Positions 40,114 through 48,965 of a DNA stretch of 64,000 nucleotides are shown in pieces. The translations under genes were made by a program, and so were the position numbers. The notes under the pieces are model-generated. The model was given only the letters and a program-made list of their open reading frames with translations, was not told the DNA's origin and searched no databases. Source of the DNA: Erwinia rhapontici (GTDB taxonomy: Bacteria; Pseudomonadota; Gammaproteobacteria; Enterobacterales; Enterobacteriaceae); assembly GCF_012271765.1 (NCBI RefSeq), contig NZ_VRKO01000016.1, positions 124,001-188,000 of the forward strand, read 5' to 3'. Positions within the stretch are counted from its first letter, which is position 1. Each line of letters starts with the position of its first letter.

Positions 40114-41098
40114 AAGTTTCCTCGCCACCACCAATCACCATCTCGCCGGTTTCGGCCAGACGACGAACAATCAACAGAATCGCTTTCTGTTCGGTTTCCA
40201 CCGCAGACATACGCATTGGACCGCGGTTGGCGAGGTCGTCGCGCAGGATGTCGGCAGCACGCTGCGACATGTTGCGCAGGAATTTCTCGCGCAACGGCTG
40301 CTCGGAACCTTTCAGAGCCACCAGCAGCGATTCGGATTCCACTTCCTGCAACAGGCGCTGGATACTGCGATCGTCCACTTCGACGAGGTTTTCGAACAGG
40401 AACATTTCGTCGATAATTTTCTGTGCCAGCTCGCCGTCGAACTCGCGAACCGCTTCGATAACCGCTTCTTCCTGCTGAGTTTTCATCAGGTTGATAATCT
40501 CTGCCGCGGTACGAACACCACCCATCTTCGCACGCTTGAGGTTCTGACCATCCAACAGGCCGTTGAGCACTTCGGTCAGTTCTGCCAGCGCGGCTGGCTG
40601 TACGCCGCCGAAGGTGGCAATACGCAGCATCACATCGTGACGCAGACGTTCGTCGAACTGCGCCAGAATATCGGCCGCCTGGCCGCGTTTCAGGTGCACC
40701 AGGATGGTGGCGATGATCTGCGGATGTTCGTCGCGGATCAGGTCGGCAGCCGCCTGTGGTTCCATAAAGTTGAGCGTGTCCATCCCGGAGGTGGTCTCGC
40801 GCGTTTCCAGAATATCTTCCAGCAGGGTAGACGCTTTCTCTTCGCCCAGCGCTTTGATCAGCACGGAACGCAGGTAGTCGTTGGAGTTGAGGCTCAGCGC
40901 TGCAAACTGCTCTGCATCAATTTCGAATTCGCGCAGAACATCGGTAAGCTGCTTATGAGATACCTGACGCATATTGGCTATCGCCGCACTGAGGTGCTGC
41001 ACCTCGCGGGAGTCGAGATGTTTGAACACCTCGGCGGCGCGGTCTTCGCCAATTGTCATCATCAGGATGGCGCTTTTCTCAGTACCGGTGAGACTCAT
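40106..41098 (-). CDS. fliG: Flagellar motor switch protein FliG
   Basis: 330 aa. The N-terminal domain binds FliF, the middle has the EHPQ motif ([16 protein letters not shown]), and the C-terminal torque domain keeps the charged residues ([20 protein letters not shown]). Start ATG 41098 ([12 protein letters not shown]) overlaps the fliF stop by 4 nt. Confidence 0.98.
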   Translation of the reverse strand: MSLTGTEKSAILMMTIGEDRAAEVFKHLDSREVQHLSAAIANMRQVSHKQLTDVLREFEIDAEQFAALSLNSNDYLRSVLIKALGEEKASTLLEDILETRETTSGMDTLNFMEPQAAADLIRDEHPQIIATILVHLKRGQAADILAQFDERLRHDVMLRIATFGGVQPAALAELTEVLNGLLDGQNLKRAKMGGVRTAAEIINLMKTQQEEAVIEAVREFDGELAQKIIDEMFLFENLVEVDDRSIQRLLQEVESESLLVALKGSEQPLREKFLRNMSQRAADILRDDLANRGPMRMSAVETEQKAILLIVRRLAETGEMVIGGGEETYV

Positions 41099-42864
41099 AG
41101 TTCTTCCTTCATCCACTGGCGAATAACCAGAGCCACTACGCGTGGGTCATTTTCTGACATCTCACGAATACGCTGGCTCATCACCTCAGCACTCATGCGG
41201 TGCTGAGATTTACGTTCCTGGTCAAGTTCGTCTTTCGACAGCTTGACGGAGATACCGGACTCTTCATCTTCGGCCTGACGTGCAGCAGTAATGGCAGCAG
41301 CTTCCAGCGCGGCTTTCTCCTGCTCTGCTTTACGACGCAGCTGTGGACGAACCAGTTTGCGGTAGAGGATGTAAGCCACAATCAGCACCAGTAACCAGCG
41401 TCCGGCTTCCAGCATCTGCTCGATAAATGCAGGTTGTTTCCAGAATGGCAGCTCAGCGCCAAGGTCACTGTTTTCCGTGAACGGAGAGTTAACCACGTTC
41501 AGGCTGTCACCACGCTGCTCCGAGAAGCCCATCGCTTCGCGGGTCAGGTTTTCGATCTGCTTAAGCTGTGCATCATTCAGTGCAATAGGCTTACCGGCGG
41601 CATCGGTACGGTAGTTCACCACCACCGCAACAGACAGACGCTGAACTTCACCGACATTCATCTTGGTATGCAGAATGGTGCGGTTCACTTCGTAGTTAGT
41701 CGTGTCATCGTTACGCGTATTTGACGGAACGATTTTCTGAGCACTGCTGGTGGCTGCATTGGCAGCCGCATTATTCGCGTTAGCACCGGCTGCACCGTTA
41801 GCGCCAGCGGCACCCGCAGCACCGTTAGCACCCGCAGCACCATTGGCACCGGCGGCACCGTTAGCTGGGGTGGTAATCGGACCTGCGTTGGCCGGAGCCG
41901 GTTGGTTCGACAGGGCACCCGGAACGCCGCCAGGATACTGGCCACCAAGTTGTTCGCTGTTGCTGGTCTGGCGTGAGCGAATTGCTTGCTGGTCAGGGTT
42001 GCTGTTCGGTTTGTACTGCTCGTCGGTCTGCTCACGGGTATTAAAGTCGATTTGCGCGGTGACCTGCGCATGGACATTGCCGTTGCCAACGATAGGACCC
42101 AGGATGGCTTCGATACGCTGCTGGAAACGCGCTTCAACATCGCTGGCATATTTTAACTGGGTGTCATTGAGGTCACGCCCGGTTGGATCGTTCTGAGTCA
42201 GCAGACGGCCCGCCTGGTCAACGACGGTCACATTGCCCGGTGGCATACCGGCGATGCTGCTGGACACCATATGGACAACGGCGTTGATCTGACCTTCATC
42301 CAGCGCACGACCCGGCTGCAATGCCAGGGTCACAGACGCGGACGGTGATTTCTGCTCGCGCACGAACAGCGTTGGTTTTGGCATCGCCAGATGCACCCGT
42401 GCACCCTTAACCGGGCCGAGTGTTTCGATGGTACGTGCCAGCTCACCTTCCAGCGCACGCTGGTAGTTCACCTGTTCGCTGAACTGGCTGATACCGAATT
42501 TCTCTTTATCCAGCAGCTCGAACCCCACAGCGCCACCTTTCGGCAACCCCTGTGAAGCGAGGCGCAGGCGCAGCTCATGCACCTGTGCGGCAGGAACCAA
42601 CAGCGCACCACCCTGATCGTCGAACTTATACGGTACGTTCATCTGGGTCAGTTGCGTGACGATAGCCCCGCCATCCTCATTACTGAGGTTGCTATAAAGG
42701 ACGCGATAATCTGGCTGCTTGGCCCACAATACCATCGCAATAACGATGGCAATGACCGCGGCCGCCGCAACGATAATAGGGATGCGTGGGTTGGCGCGTA
42801 GGCGAGCGAACAGGTCATTCAAACCTTTCTTCTCTGGATTATCCTGCGTGACAGTTGCATTCAT
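41095..42864 (-). CDS. fliF: Flagellar MS-ring protein FliF
   Basis: 589 aa, longer than the roughly 550-560 aa usual in E. coli and Salmonella. It has a membrane helix at about 28-47, YscJ-type ring-building domains, a second membrane helix near 475 and a FliG-binding C-terminus. The extra length lies in a Gly-Ala-Asn repeat (GAAGAN units, about residues 329-367) in the periplasmic variable loop. ATG 42864 ([13 protein letters not shown]) is chosen by homology; the open frame extends 96 nt farther upstream. Confidence 0.96.
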   Translation of the reverse strand: MNATVTQDNPEKKGLNDLFARLRANPRIPIIVAAAAVIAIVIAMVLWAKQPDYRVLYSNLSNEDGGAIVTQLTQMNVPYKFDDQGGALLVPAAQVHELRLRLASQGLPKGGAVGFELLDKEKFGISQFSEQVNYQRALEGELARTIETLGPVKGARVHLAMPKPTLFVREQKSPSASVTLALQPGRALDEGQINAVVHMVSSSIAGMPPGNVTVVDQAGRLLTQNDPTGRDLNDTQLKYASDVEARFQQRIEAILGPIVGNGNVHAQVTAQIDFNTREQTDEQYKPNSNPDQQAIRSRQTSNSEQLGGQYPGGVPGALSNQPAPANAGPITTPANGAAGANGAAGANGAAGAAGANGAAGANANNAAANAATSSAQKIVPSNTRNDDTTNYEVNRTILHTKMNVGEVQRLSVAVVVNYRTDAAGKPIALNDAQLKQIENLTREAMGFSEQRGDSLNVVNSPFTENSDLGAELPFWKQPAFIEQMLEAGRWLLVLIVAYILYRKLVRPQLRRKAEQEKAALEAAAITAARQAEDEESGISVKLSKDELDQERKSQHRMSAEVMSQRIREMSENDPRVVALVIRQWMKEEL

Positions 42865-42994
42865 GACTCGTTCCTGCCTGACAGTTGACCGGACTGTTGC
42901 GTGTAGTGTCGTAACAAAACTGACTCCCTGATGCGCTGGCTTAAAAAATTTCCACCTCAATGGACTGCCATTATTTTCTGAAATGAGAAATTCG

Positions 42995-43034
42995 ATGGCT
43001 GGATAAGCTGTGATTTATGCGGCTATTTAGGGGC
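42995..43034. promoter_or_regulatory. Candidate FlhDC box between fliF and fliE
   Basis: ATGGCTGGATAAGC, about 10 nt, then GCGGCTATTTAGGGGC in the divergent fliF-fliE region. This resembles the FlhDC inverted half-sites AATGGCAGAAATAGCG and CGCTATTTCTGCCATT. Both flanking genes are class 2 targets in E. coli. Confidence 0.5.
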
Positions 43035-43104
43035 TTTGTCTTATTGACATTGTGTTAAGTTTGTCAGCAATCGTAATCACCACATCGTTCGTTCGGGAGA
43101 AAAC

Positions 43105-43419
43105 ATGGCTATTCAGGGTATTGAGAGTGTGATGCAAGCGCTGCAAACCACCGCAATGCAGGCTGCTGGCGGTAAAGGCGCTGACAGTACATCGCAGGCA
43201 GATTTTGGTGCGGAGCTAAAAGCCGCGCTCAGCAAGATCAGTGAAGTCCAGACCGAGTCACGTGCTCAGGCGCAGGACTTCCAGATGGGTAAAGAAGGCG
43301 TTTCACTGAATGACGTGATGGTGGATATGCAGAAGTCCAGCGTCTCAATGCAGATGGGCATCCAGGTGCGTAACAAGCTGGTGAGCGCGTACAGCGACAT
43401 CATGAACATGCAAGTTTAA
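43105..43419 (+). CDS. fliE: Flagellar rod/MS-ring junction protein FliE
   Basis: 104 aa. The conserved C-terminus ([29 protein letters not shown] region) matches E. coli FliE. It links the MS ring to the rod and is an early export substrate. Divergent from fliF, with GGGAGA before ATG 43105. Confidence 0.97.
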   Translation: MAIQGIESVMQALQTTAMQAAGGKGADSTSQADFGAELKAALSKISEVQTESRAQAQDFQMGKEGVSLNDVMVDMQKSSVSMQMGIQVRNKLVSAYSDIMNMQV

Positions 43420-43851
43420 ATTGGTTAAGTACCTGAATAAAATTGTTTAAATACCTATCCGGTGTGAGTGTGGGGCAGTAGTGGGCAAAGCCGTTTCAGG
43501 GCTGGTGATCATCAGCCCTGCCATACCGCGTGATAGTGAAAGCAGTCACTGATTAGCTGCGCTGTATCCTTACAGGTGCTTATCGACACGTCATCAATGT
43601 GTTTTTTATTCAGTGGTCATCGTTGATGCCGATGCTATGCCCCTGCCAGCCAATATAGACACACTCAGACAGTCTAAATTCCTATGCGAATGATACTTAA
43701 TATCATTTAACTTGTTAAGAATGCTTCTTACTTGTATCATTGCTTTGCCCCTCACAGAGCTAACACCACAGAGTGCCGGAGATAAGCGCCGGAAGGGGTA
43801 TGTCACTCTCATCTTTTTCTCTCCCCCGGTCATAAATCCTGCAATCTGCCC
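43420..43851. other. Non-coding gap between fliE and cheV
   Basis: About 430 bp. A stem GGGCTG/CAGCCC near 43499-43519 follows fliE without a clear T-run. Open frames on the minus strand lack ribosome sites and recognisable sequence. The downstream end carries the cheV promoter. Confidence 0.55.
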
Positions 43852-43878
43852 TGTATTTTTCTTCGTCACTGCCGATAA
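43852..43878 (+). promoter_or_regulatory. Sigma-28 (FliA) promoter of cheV
   Basis: TGTATTTT, 11 nt, GCCGATAA. The -10 element is a perfect match to the FliA consensus and the spacing is exact; the -35 matches 5 of 8. It lies 77 nt before the cheV ATG. Confidence 0.8.
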
Positions 43879-43954
43879 CTTTCAACAGCGATCCTGAGCG
43901 CGTGCTGTTTTTCCGCGCCGGCTGACAACAATGAATAATAACCTTGAGGTAGAC

Positions 43955-44911
43955 ATGGATAACTTTCAAAAAGAGATCGATGAGAGAGCGAATCTCGCAT
44001 TATCGAATAAGTTCGAACTTTTGTTATTCCGCCTGGGGTCTGCTCATCAGGATGATAAGCCTGAGCTGTTCGGTATCAACGTTTTTAAACTGCGTGAAAT
44101 TGTGCCGATGACCAACATCACCCGTGCGGCAGGTATGAAATCGCCGCTGCTGGGTATGGCGAATATTCGTGGGCAGTTGATCCCGGTGATCGATCTTCCT
44201 GCGGTGGCGGGTTGTACTCCTTCAACGGGCCTCAATTTATTGCTGGTGACCGAATACGCGCGCAGCACGCAGGCGTTTGCGGTGGAATCTGTTGAAGATA
44301 TCGTACGCCTTGACTGGAGCCAGGTACATGCAGCGGAATCCGGTGTCAGTACCCGTAACATTACCAGCATTGCCTGCCTGGATAACAACAACAACATGGC
44401 CATGGTGCTGGATGTTGAGCAGATTCTGCATGATGTCATCCCTTCTGTTCGTGAAGTGAAAGAAGGCGACATTAAGGTGAAAACCTTCAAGCTGAAGCCG
44501 GGCGCGATAGCGATTGTGGCGGAAGACTCGAAAGTTGCCCGTCAGATGCTCGAGCAGGGCCTGAAAGCGATGGGGATCCCGGCCGAGATGCATACCACAG
44601 GCCTGGAAGCCTGGGAAAAAATTAAAAAGCTCTATAAGGAAGCTCAGGAAGAGGGCACATCTATCCATGACAAGATCGCGCTGGTGTTAACCGACCTTGA
44701 AATGCCTGAAATGGATGGCTTTACGCTGACGCGTAACATCAAGAGCGACCACAATCTGAAGGATATTCCGGTGGTGATCCATTCTTCACTTTCTGGCAGT
44801 GCTAACGAAGATCACGTCCGTAAAGTCGGGGCGAATGGTTATGTGGCGAAATTCGAAATTAATCAGCTTTCCGCGGTGATACACCAGGTACTGGAAGATG
44901 CAGTCTACTGA
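43955..44911 (+). CDS. cheV: Chemotaxis protein CheV
   Basis: 318 aa: an N-terminal CheW-like domain (about 15-170; FGINVFKLREIVP, MANIRGQLIPVIDL) joined to a C-terminal response-regulator receiver with its phospho-acceptor Asp in VLTDLEMPEMDG. CheV couples receptors to CheA and adjusts adaptation. Salmonella has it, E. coli does not. GAGG before ATG 43955 supports this start over one 24 nt earlier. A strong terminator follows. Confidence 0.96.
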   Translation: MDNFQKEIDERANLALSNKFELLLFRLGSAHQDDKPELFGINVFKLREIVPMTNITRAAGMKSPLLGMANIRGQLIPVIDLPAVAGCTPSTGLNLLLVTEYARSTQAFAVESVEDIVRLDWSQVHAAESGVSTRNITSIACLDNNNNMAMVLDVEQILHDVIPSVREVKEGDIKVKTFKLKPGAIAIVAEDSKVARQMLEQGLKAMGIPAEMHTTGLEAWEKIKKLYKEAQEEGTSIHDKIALVLTDLEMPEMDGFTLTRNIKSDHNLKDIPVVIHSSLSGSANEDHVRKVGANGYVAKFEINQLSAVIHQVLEDAVY

Positions 44912-44970
44912 TTGTAATACGTTAAATATCCCTCCGTCCTAAGAGGGCAGTCAATGAAGAGAATGCAGCG

Positions 44971-45008
44971 GGCAGGACAGGTGCGACTGGCGCACCTGCC
45001 TGCTTTTA
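44971..45008 (+). terminator. Terminator after cheV
   Basis: Long stem GGCAGGACAGGTGCG/CGCACCTGCCTGC with an ACTGG loop, one bulge, and TTTT after it. Confidence 0.85.
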
Positions 45009-45189
45009 CTTCTCCCTGCAACGCCTTTGCAACGTGGCGATAATCATTGCGCTAATTCACATATCAGAATAATTCACTTATCACTTGTCTGAAAAATCCT
45101 AGAATGAAACCGGGCATCGTTAAAAGGAGGCTGGAGGAAGTAAGGAAGAGAACGTACAAGGCCCGGTACGTCGATTTGACGCGATCTGG

Positions 45190-45417
45190 ATGGTGCGCTT
45201 GCTTACTGAGGTTCCTTCATCAGAACTTATGGATAAAGACAGTCATAACCCACCCGCCGATGTTCAGGCGGAAATTCCTGCGGATCCTCCACCGGACAGC
45301 ACGGATTGTGCTCATCCGATTGCAGTGGATCTGGAAGGTTGGGTGTTAACACCCGCGCAGCGAACCTTTATTAAGTCATTACTCAGTGAGGATGACGAAA
45401 GCGATACCGATCGCTAA
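45190..45417 (+). CDS. Small acidic protein of unknown function
   Basis: 75 aa, strongly acidic, Pro-rich in the middle (PADPPPDSTD) and ending LLSEDDESDTDR. I do not recognise it. The frame is open back to 45119 and AGGAGG motifs lie at 45123-45135, but no standard start codon was seen closer to them, so ATG 45190 or ATG 45229 is provisional. A terminator directly after the stop supports a transcribed gene. Confidence 0.5.
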   Translation: MVRLLTEVPSSELMDKDSHNPPADVQAEIPADPPPDSTDCAHPIAVDLEGWVLTPAQRTFIKSLLSEDDESDTDR

Positions 45418-45422
45418 AAACA

Positions 45423-45452
45423 AACAGGCCGCCAGTGTGCGGCCTGTTTTTT
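45423..45452. terminator. Bidirectional terminator
   Basis: AACAGGCCGC/GCGGCCTGTT with a 6-nt loop; T runs occur on the plus strand and on the minus strand. It separates two converging small genes. Confidence 0.9.
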
Positions 45453-45732
45453 ATCTGTCCTGTGTCTGCTGAACAAACGCAGCGCAAAATGAGCAGCCTG
45501 AATGGTTGCCTGGGCCAGGTAAAGCACAATGCGGGCAGCGATGCCCGGCGGCAAATGTACTGCGCATAGTCAGACTTAACCTCGCACACTCTTCCTGACC
45601 CAGCAAATGACCAATTTTGCGTATCAATCTTTTCTCACGCTGACGCGCAGCGATGGCTGCCGCACGTCGCGCCTTATAACGGCTACGACAGGTACCGAAT
45701 GGCGCTGCCGTTTTCCAAAATATCGTAGTCAT
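45451..45732 (-). CDS. Small basic protein with a zinc-ribbon-like Cys pattern
   Basis: 93 aa, not recognised. GGAGG lies 5 nt before ATG 45732, a strong start. The N-terminal half is Arg/Ala-rich and probably helical (RYKARRAAAIAARQREKRL). The C-terminal half has CPHC-x8-CSFC, a likely zinc knuckle. Basic helix plus zinc ribbon suggests nucleic-acid or protein binding. It lies at the edge of the phage-derived island. Confidence 0.65.
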   Translation of the reverse strand: MTTIFWKTAAPFGTCRSRYKARRAAAIAARQREKRLIRKIGHLLGQEECARLSLTMRSTFAAGHRCPHCALPGPGNHSGCSFCAAFVQQTQDR

Positions 45733-46053
45733 AAAGACCTCCGGTGCAGGAACCCGTTGTCTGATTCCCCTTGCCATGTGCGGTAAAAATCCTCGTAAGC
45801 GCAGCTGATGAATCGCGCCTACAAAAAACGATAGCTATAGTTATTATCAATATCAAATGTTATGAGTTAAATAACCTTTGCTATCATCGTATTTGTTTGA
45901 AATAGCTGATTTTTAATATTTAATTTGGATTAATTGGCAGTTTAATGGCAAAGATCTGAAAAATTTTACTAACCTATTCAGTTATATCGATAGATGAACA
46001 CTGTCATGCCCATGATGTGAGAGGGATTGATGGTTTACCGCGAGGAAATACTG
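45733..46053. other. AT-rich boundary of the phage-derived island
   Basis: About 320 bp, clearly richer in A+T than the flagellar genes. It contains one CCTTTGCTAT motif at 45875-45884 that recurs upstream of the repressor gene. No integrase, attachment repeat or RNA gene was found. Confidence 0.5.
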
Positions 46054-46254
46054 ATGGTTTCTGTGTTGTTCAGGGTGTCTGGCGGTCACTACGAGGAGAT
46101 AATCCTGCCGGAGCAGGAGGTGAGTGATTATCGTCTTAAATCGCGAATAAGGAAAATAGCCACACCGATTAAGCGGACTTCTCCCGCCAGCTCAACCGCG
46201 GGCAGGCGTGGGTCATCAACGGTTAAAAAACCATTCGAGGGCCCTTCCAGATAG
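46054..46254 (+). CDS. Possible small gene overlapping the repressor 3' end
   Basis: 66 codons from ATG 46054 with GAGGAA upstream. The first 25 residues (MVSVLFRVSGGHYEEI) look protein-like; the rest is antisense to the repressor gene and Arg/Ser-rich, as expected for a non-coding frame. It may be the truncated end of a phage gene. Doubtful. Confidence 0.25.
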   Translation: MVSVLFRVSGGHYEEIILPEQEVSDYRLKSRIRKIATPIKRTSPASSTAGRRGSSTVKKPFEGPSR

Positions 46255-46730
46255 CGGTATACAGAGACGCGTGAATTCATCTCAGCCATGACAAGATCTC
46301 CAGATTCAACTGGTACATCGACGTCAATGATCACAACGCTGCCTGCGGTTGCTTCCACGCAACCGCTATTTCGGTCAAGAATATAGGCCCGCCAGCTCTT
46401 TTTAGCCTTAACGCCGGTGGGGACAGCGACCAGTTCAGTGGTTTTTCCGCTGGCATCCCAGAGCGGCACAGTAGTGCCGCTTTTTACTTTGTCTGTGGGG
46501 CTCATGGTTGCCGCTCCGCGCATCTCTCCTGCGCCATTTGCCAGCCACTCCACGTTGATATCCAGTGCTCTGGCAATGTCGACCAGTTTACGCGATCCCT
46601 CTGCCTCACCCTTCGTCAACCGCCAAATCGTTGGCTGTGATACGCCCGATGCTTTTGCCAAAGCACCCTGTGTCATTCCCATCATGGTCATAGCCATGTT
46701 CAGCCGCCAGGCGAGTGTATTCGGTTTCAT
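46128..46730 (-). CDS. CI-like phage repressor (HTH + S24-like domain)
   Basis: 200 aa. The N-terminal XRE helix-turn-helix is MTQGALAKASGVSQPTIWRL. The C-terminal region has LexA/CI S24 layout (GSVVIIDVDVPVESGDLVMAEM), but the expected catalytic SM-x-P reads SGCVE and the Lys position appears to be Arg (VYRYLEG). Self-cleavage may therefore be lost. ATG 46730 (MKPNTLAWRLNMAM) is preferred to a start 36 nt upstream. CTTTGCTAT repeats lie upstream. Confidence 0.85.
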   Translation of the reverse strand: MKPNTLAWRLNMAMTMMGMTQGALAKASGVSQPTIWRLTKGEAEGSRKLVDIARALDINVEWLANGAGEMRGAATMSPTDKVKSGTTVPLWDASGKTTELVAVPTGVKAKKSWRAYILDRNSGCVEATAGSVVIIDVDVPVESGDLVMAEMNSRVSVYRYLEGPSNGFLTVDDPRLPAVELAGEVRLIGVAIFLIRDLRR

Positions 46731-46772
46731 ATACCAGAATTTATAGCGATGCGTATTTTTCGTCAAACACGC

Positions 46773-46805
46773 TTTGCTATTATTTTTTATAATAGCCTTT
46801 GCTAT
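46773..46805. promoter_or_regulatory. Repeated CTTTGCTATT motifs, candidate repressor operators
   Basis: TTTGCTAT at 46773-46780 and 46798-46805, 25 bp apart, in the AT-rich segment just upstream of the CI-like gene. A third copy is at 45877-45884. Spacing of about 2.5 helix turns between the first two suits a cooperatively bound repressor. Confidence 0.45.
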
Positions 46806-46850
46806 TTATTGTCTTTTATCTATACCTATAAGTATCGACATGGTGAGCGA

Positions 46851-47081
46851 ATGGCATTCAAAAGCGTTTTTTTGTTACCAGTCAGGAAAGCATGTCGGGT
46901 TCTATGTGGTGCTAACGGCCACATCCGGCGGTTCGGGAACAGGTCCAGTATTAACGTGACGTTGCAGGATAGTGTTGCACCGATATCGTCGGATTTCCCC
47001 TTATTGCAGGATATTTTTTACCGCTCTTTACCAACCCGGTCGTCCAGCCTAATCGCTGGTCTCATCTTCACGGTGGCGTAA
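46851..47081 (+). CDS. Hypothetical small protein between repressor and Q
   Basis: 76 codons (MAFKSVFLLPVRKACRVLCG). It occupies the cro/early-gene side opposite the repressor. I do not recognise it; the ribosome site (GGTGAG) is close and weak. It might be a relic of the early region. Other frames in 46731-47237 are no better. Confidence 0.3.
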   Translation: MAFKSVFLLPVRKACRVLCGANGHIRRFGNRSSINVTLQDSVAPISSDFPLLQDIFYRSLPTRSSSLIAGLIFTVA

Positions 47082-47237
47082 TGGCCACCCGTCCTGGTGT
47101 CTTTGCCAGCATCGTCGCACGATCGGGAGATCGTGCCGACCTGGGCAAAACACTGTTTTGACACTCACCGTTGCAGGCCGACACCTGGCATAAATCGGGG
47201 CTGTCGGACAACCCTGCATGGGATAAAGGAGCAGGCT

Positions 47238-47618
47238 ATGCGAGATATCAAAATACTATTGGAACGATGGGGCGGTTGGGCGGCGGCCAGTGGACACGGG
47301 CTGGGCTACTCTTCTGTCGCGGCGGGCTTCAGAGGCCTGGTCAGCGATCGTGGTCATCAACGACTGACTTGCAGTGATAACGACGGCCTGATACTCGACG
47401 GCTGTATTAGCCGGCTGATGAGCGTGAATAAAGAACAGCACACTATCCTCGTGGCACATTACCTCTATCAAATTTCACTACGTTCGATTGCCCGTCGTCG
47501 TCGCTGTGCTGACGGGACTATCCGTAAGCAGATTCAGACGGCTGAGGGATTTGTTTCTGGTGTTCTCACCGCACTGGAGTGTGAACTGGAATGTGATTCG
47601 CTCTGCAAACTCGAATAG
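47238..47618 (+). CDS. Phage antitermination protein Q-like
   Basis: 126 aa. It matches the lambdoid antiterminator Q family of the phage 82 type: MRDIKILLERWGGWAA at the start, a central SCDNDGL-like CSDNDGLILDGCISRL, and the helix-turn-helix LRSIARRRRCADGTIRKQI. AAAGGAG precedes ATG 47238. Q modifies RNA polymerase at the late promoter so that it reads through the terminator into lysis genes. A promoter-sized gap, terminator and lysis genes follow in the canonical order. Confidence 0.87.
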   Translation: MRDIKILLERWGGWAAASGHGLGYSSVAAGFRGLVSDRGHQRLTCSDNDGLILDGCISRLMSVNKEQHTILVAHYLYQISLRSIARRRRCADGTIRKQIQTAEGFVSGVLTALECELECDSLCKLE

Positions 47619-47806
47619 GACACTTCCGGGTAAAATCACTCAACAACGCAATTGAAAAAAGAATATTAAAAAAATCAGGAAAATTTATTGCGTACGCAAA
47701 TTCTGTCTCAAACTATCACTATCCACCTTTAAATAACATTCTTAAGCGTCACTGTTATTTCTCTTTTGTGAAAAAACTCGCCATTTTATTGTTCGACGTG
47801 ATGAAC

Positions 47807-47831
47807 AAGGCTGGCAAAGCAGCCTTTTTTT
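47807..47831 (+). terminator. tR'-like terminator between Q and the lysis genes
   Basis: AAGGCTG/CAGCCTT 7-bp stem with a GCAAAG loop and T run, 24 nt before the endolysin ATG. In lambdoid phages this is the terminator that Q overrides. The 190 bp before it would hold pR'-qut; TTGCGT at 47688 is a possible -35. Confidence 0.85.
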
Positions 47832-47854
47832 ATTGCCTGTCAGTGAGGTGAACT

Positions 47855-48322
47855 ATGAGTAAAGTCATTCAGATTTTAATGTATGAAGAAGGATACCAGG
47901 AGAAACCTTACCGGGATACGGAGGGATATCCGACGGTAGGGTGCGGAATTAAGATCGGACCCAAAGGTGCGGCGCTCGATAATTATATTTTCAGCCTGCC
48001 GCGAACGGTCGCCGAAGTCTGGTTACAAGAGATGCTAAACAGCCAGATGAAGGATATTAACCGTCGTCCTTCGATTCTGGCTGCGCTGCGGCAGTGCAAC
48101 ACGCCGCGCGCCGATGTGTTGTACAGCATGGCCTACCAGCTGGGTGTTGACGGGCTGTCAGCGTTCAAAAACACCCTGTTGCTGATTGCTGCGGGGAATT
48201 TCAGCGGCGCAGCGGAAGCGATGCTGGCCAGCCTCTGGGCACGACAAACTCCGACACGCGCCCAGCGCCATGCTGACGTGATGCGCAGCGGAACCTATAC
48301 GCAATATCAGGAGGTCCTGTGA
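47855..48322 (+). CDS. Phage-type endolysin (GH24 lysozyme)
   Basis: 155 aa T4-type lysozyme. The catalytic Glu-Asp-Thr pattern is clear: EEGYQEKPYRDTEGYPTVGCG near the N-terminus. It degrades peptidoglycan. No signal or SAR segment is seen at the N-terminus, so it needs a holin. GAGGTG precedes ATG 47855. It overlaps the holin gene by 4 nt. Confidence 0.95.
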   Translation: MSKVIQILMYEEGYQEKPYRDTEGYPTVGCGIKIGPKGAALDNYIFSLPRTVAEVWLQEMLNSQMKDINRRPSILAALRQCNTPRADVLYSMAYQLGVDGLSAFKNTLLLIAAGNFSGAAEAMLASLWARQTPTRAQRHADVMRSGTYTQYQEVL

Positions 48323-48666
48323 AATTTACCCTGTTTGTTTCGCTGGTGGCTGTGACGTCACTGGCAATCTGGCTGTTAGTCCATTATGGGCGGGTGGCGG
48401 TAGTCAATCATGCGCGCCTGTTGTTTAAAACCTGGTCTGTCTGGCTGGCGTCAGGGGGGGCGGCACTGACCGCATGGGTGCAGTCTTTTCCCGATGCTGC
48501 GCTAACGGCATGGAGTTCGCTACCAGAGGATGTTAAGTCCTATCTGCCACACAATTTCCTGGGGATGACGGGCGCTTTTATGGTGGCAATGGCAGTGATG
48601 GCGCAGTTTATAAAACAGAAAAACCTCAGTAAACAGCGTGATACGTTGAATGGAGGCAAGGTATGA
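48319..48666 (+). CDS. Phage holin-like membrane protein
   Basis: 115 aa with hydrophobic helices at about 3-22, a weaker central segment (FKTWSVWLASGGAALTAWVQ) and a helix at about 84-100, then a basic tail (KQKNLSKQR). The pattern FKTWS…AWSSLPEDVKSYLP resembles enterobacterial phage holins. Gene order endolysin-holin-spanin, with 4-nt overlaps, supports the call. Confidence 0.78.
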   Translation: MKFTLFVSLVAVTSLAIWLLVHYGRVAVVNHARLLFKTWSVWLASGGAALTAWVQSFPDAALTAWSSLPEDVKSYLPHNFLGMTGAFMVAMAVMAQFIKQKNLSKQRDTLNGGKV

Positions 48667-48965
48667 GTGCGCTGCTTTCACTACTCAGCAGTAGCTGGCA
48701 TGGCCTGCTGGCGATCGTTGCCGTGGTTGGGGCCTTTTTCGCCGTCTGGTTCGGCGGTAAGCAGGTGGGCAAAAGCCAGCAGCGAGCGAAAGCCCAGGTC
48801 GCCGAGGCGCAGAAAAGTGCCGCGCAGATTGCCGTTGTGGCAAAAAAACAGGCAGATAACAGTGAGGAGGCAAAACGTGTACAAACGGCCAATGCTGTGC
48901 TTGATGATACTGACGCTCGTCGCAAGTTGCAGCAGTCACAATTCAACTCCGACGATAGCCAGTGA
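48663..48965 (+). CDS. Rz-like i-spanin
   Basis: 100 aa: one N-terminal membrane helix (about 11-31) followed by an Ala/Gln/Lys coiled coil (KSQQRAKAQVAEAQKSAAQ). This is the shape of an inner-membrane spanin, which connects to an outer-membrane lipoprotein. ATG 48663 overlaps the holin stop by 4 nt. A lipoprotein gene is embedded in its 3' part in another frame. Confidence 0.78.
   Translation: MSALLSLLSSSWHGLLAIVAVVGAFFAVWFGGKQVGKSQQRAKAQVAEAQKSAAQIAVVAKKQADNSEEAKRVQTANAVLDDTDARRKLQQSQFNSDDSQ

Noticed and set aside
40013..41206. 397-codon frame opposite fliG
   Set aside because: Antisense to a gene with very high conservation; length results from strong codon bias.
41766..41878. Tandem-looking repeats considered as a CRISPR array
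   Set aside because: They are in-frame codons for a Gly-Ala-Asn repeat of FliF, with no spacers.
43606..43869. Minus-strand frame between fliE and cheV
   Set aside because: No ribosome site, mixed composition, and it overlaps the cheV promoter.
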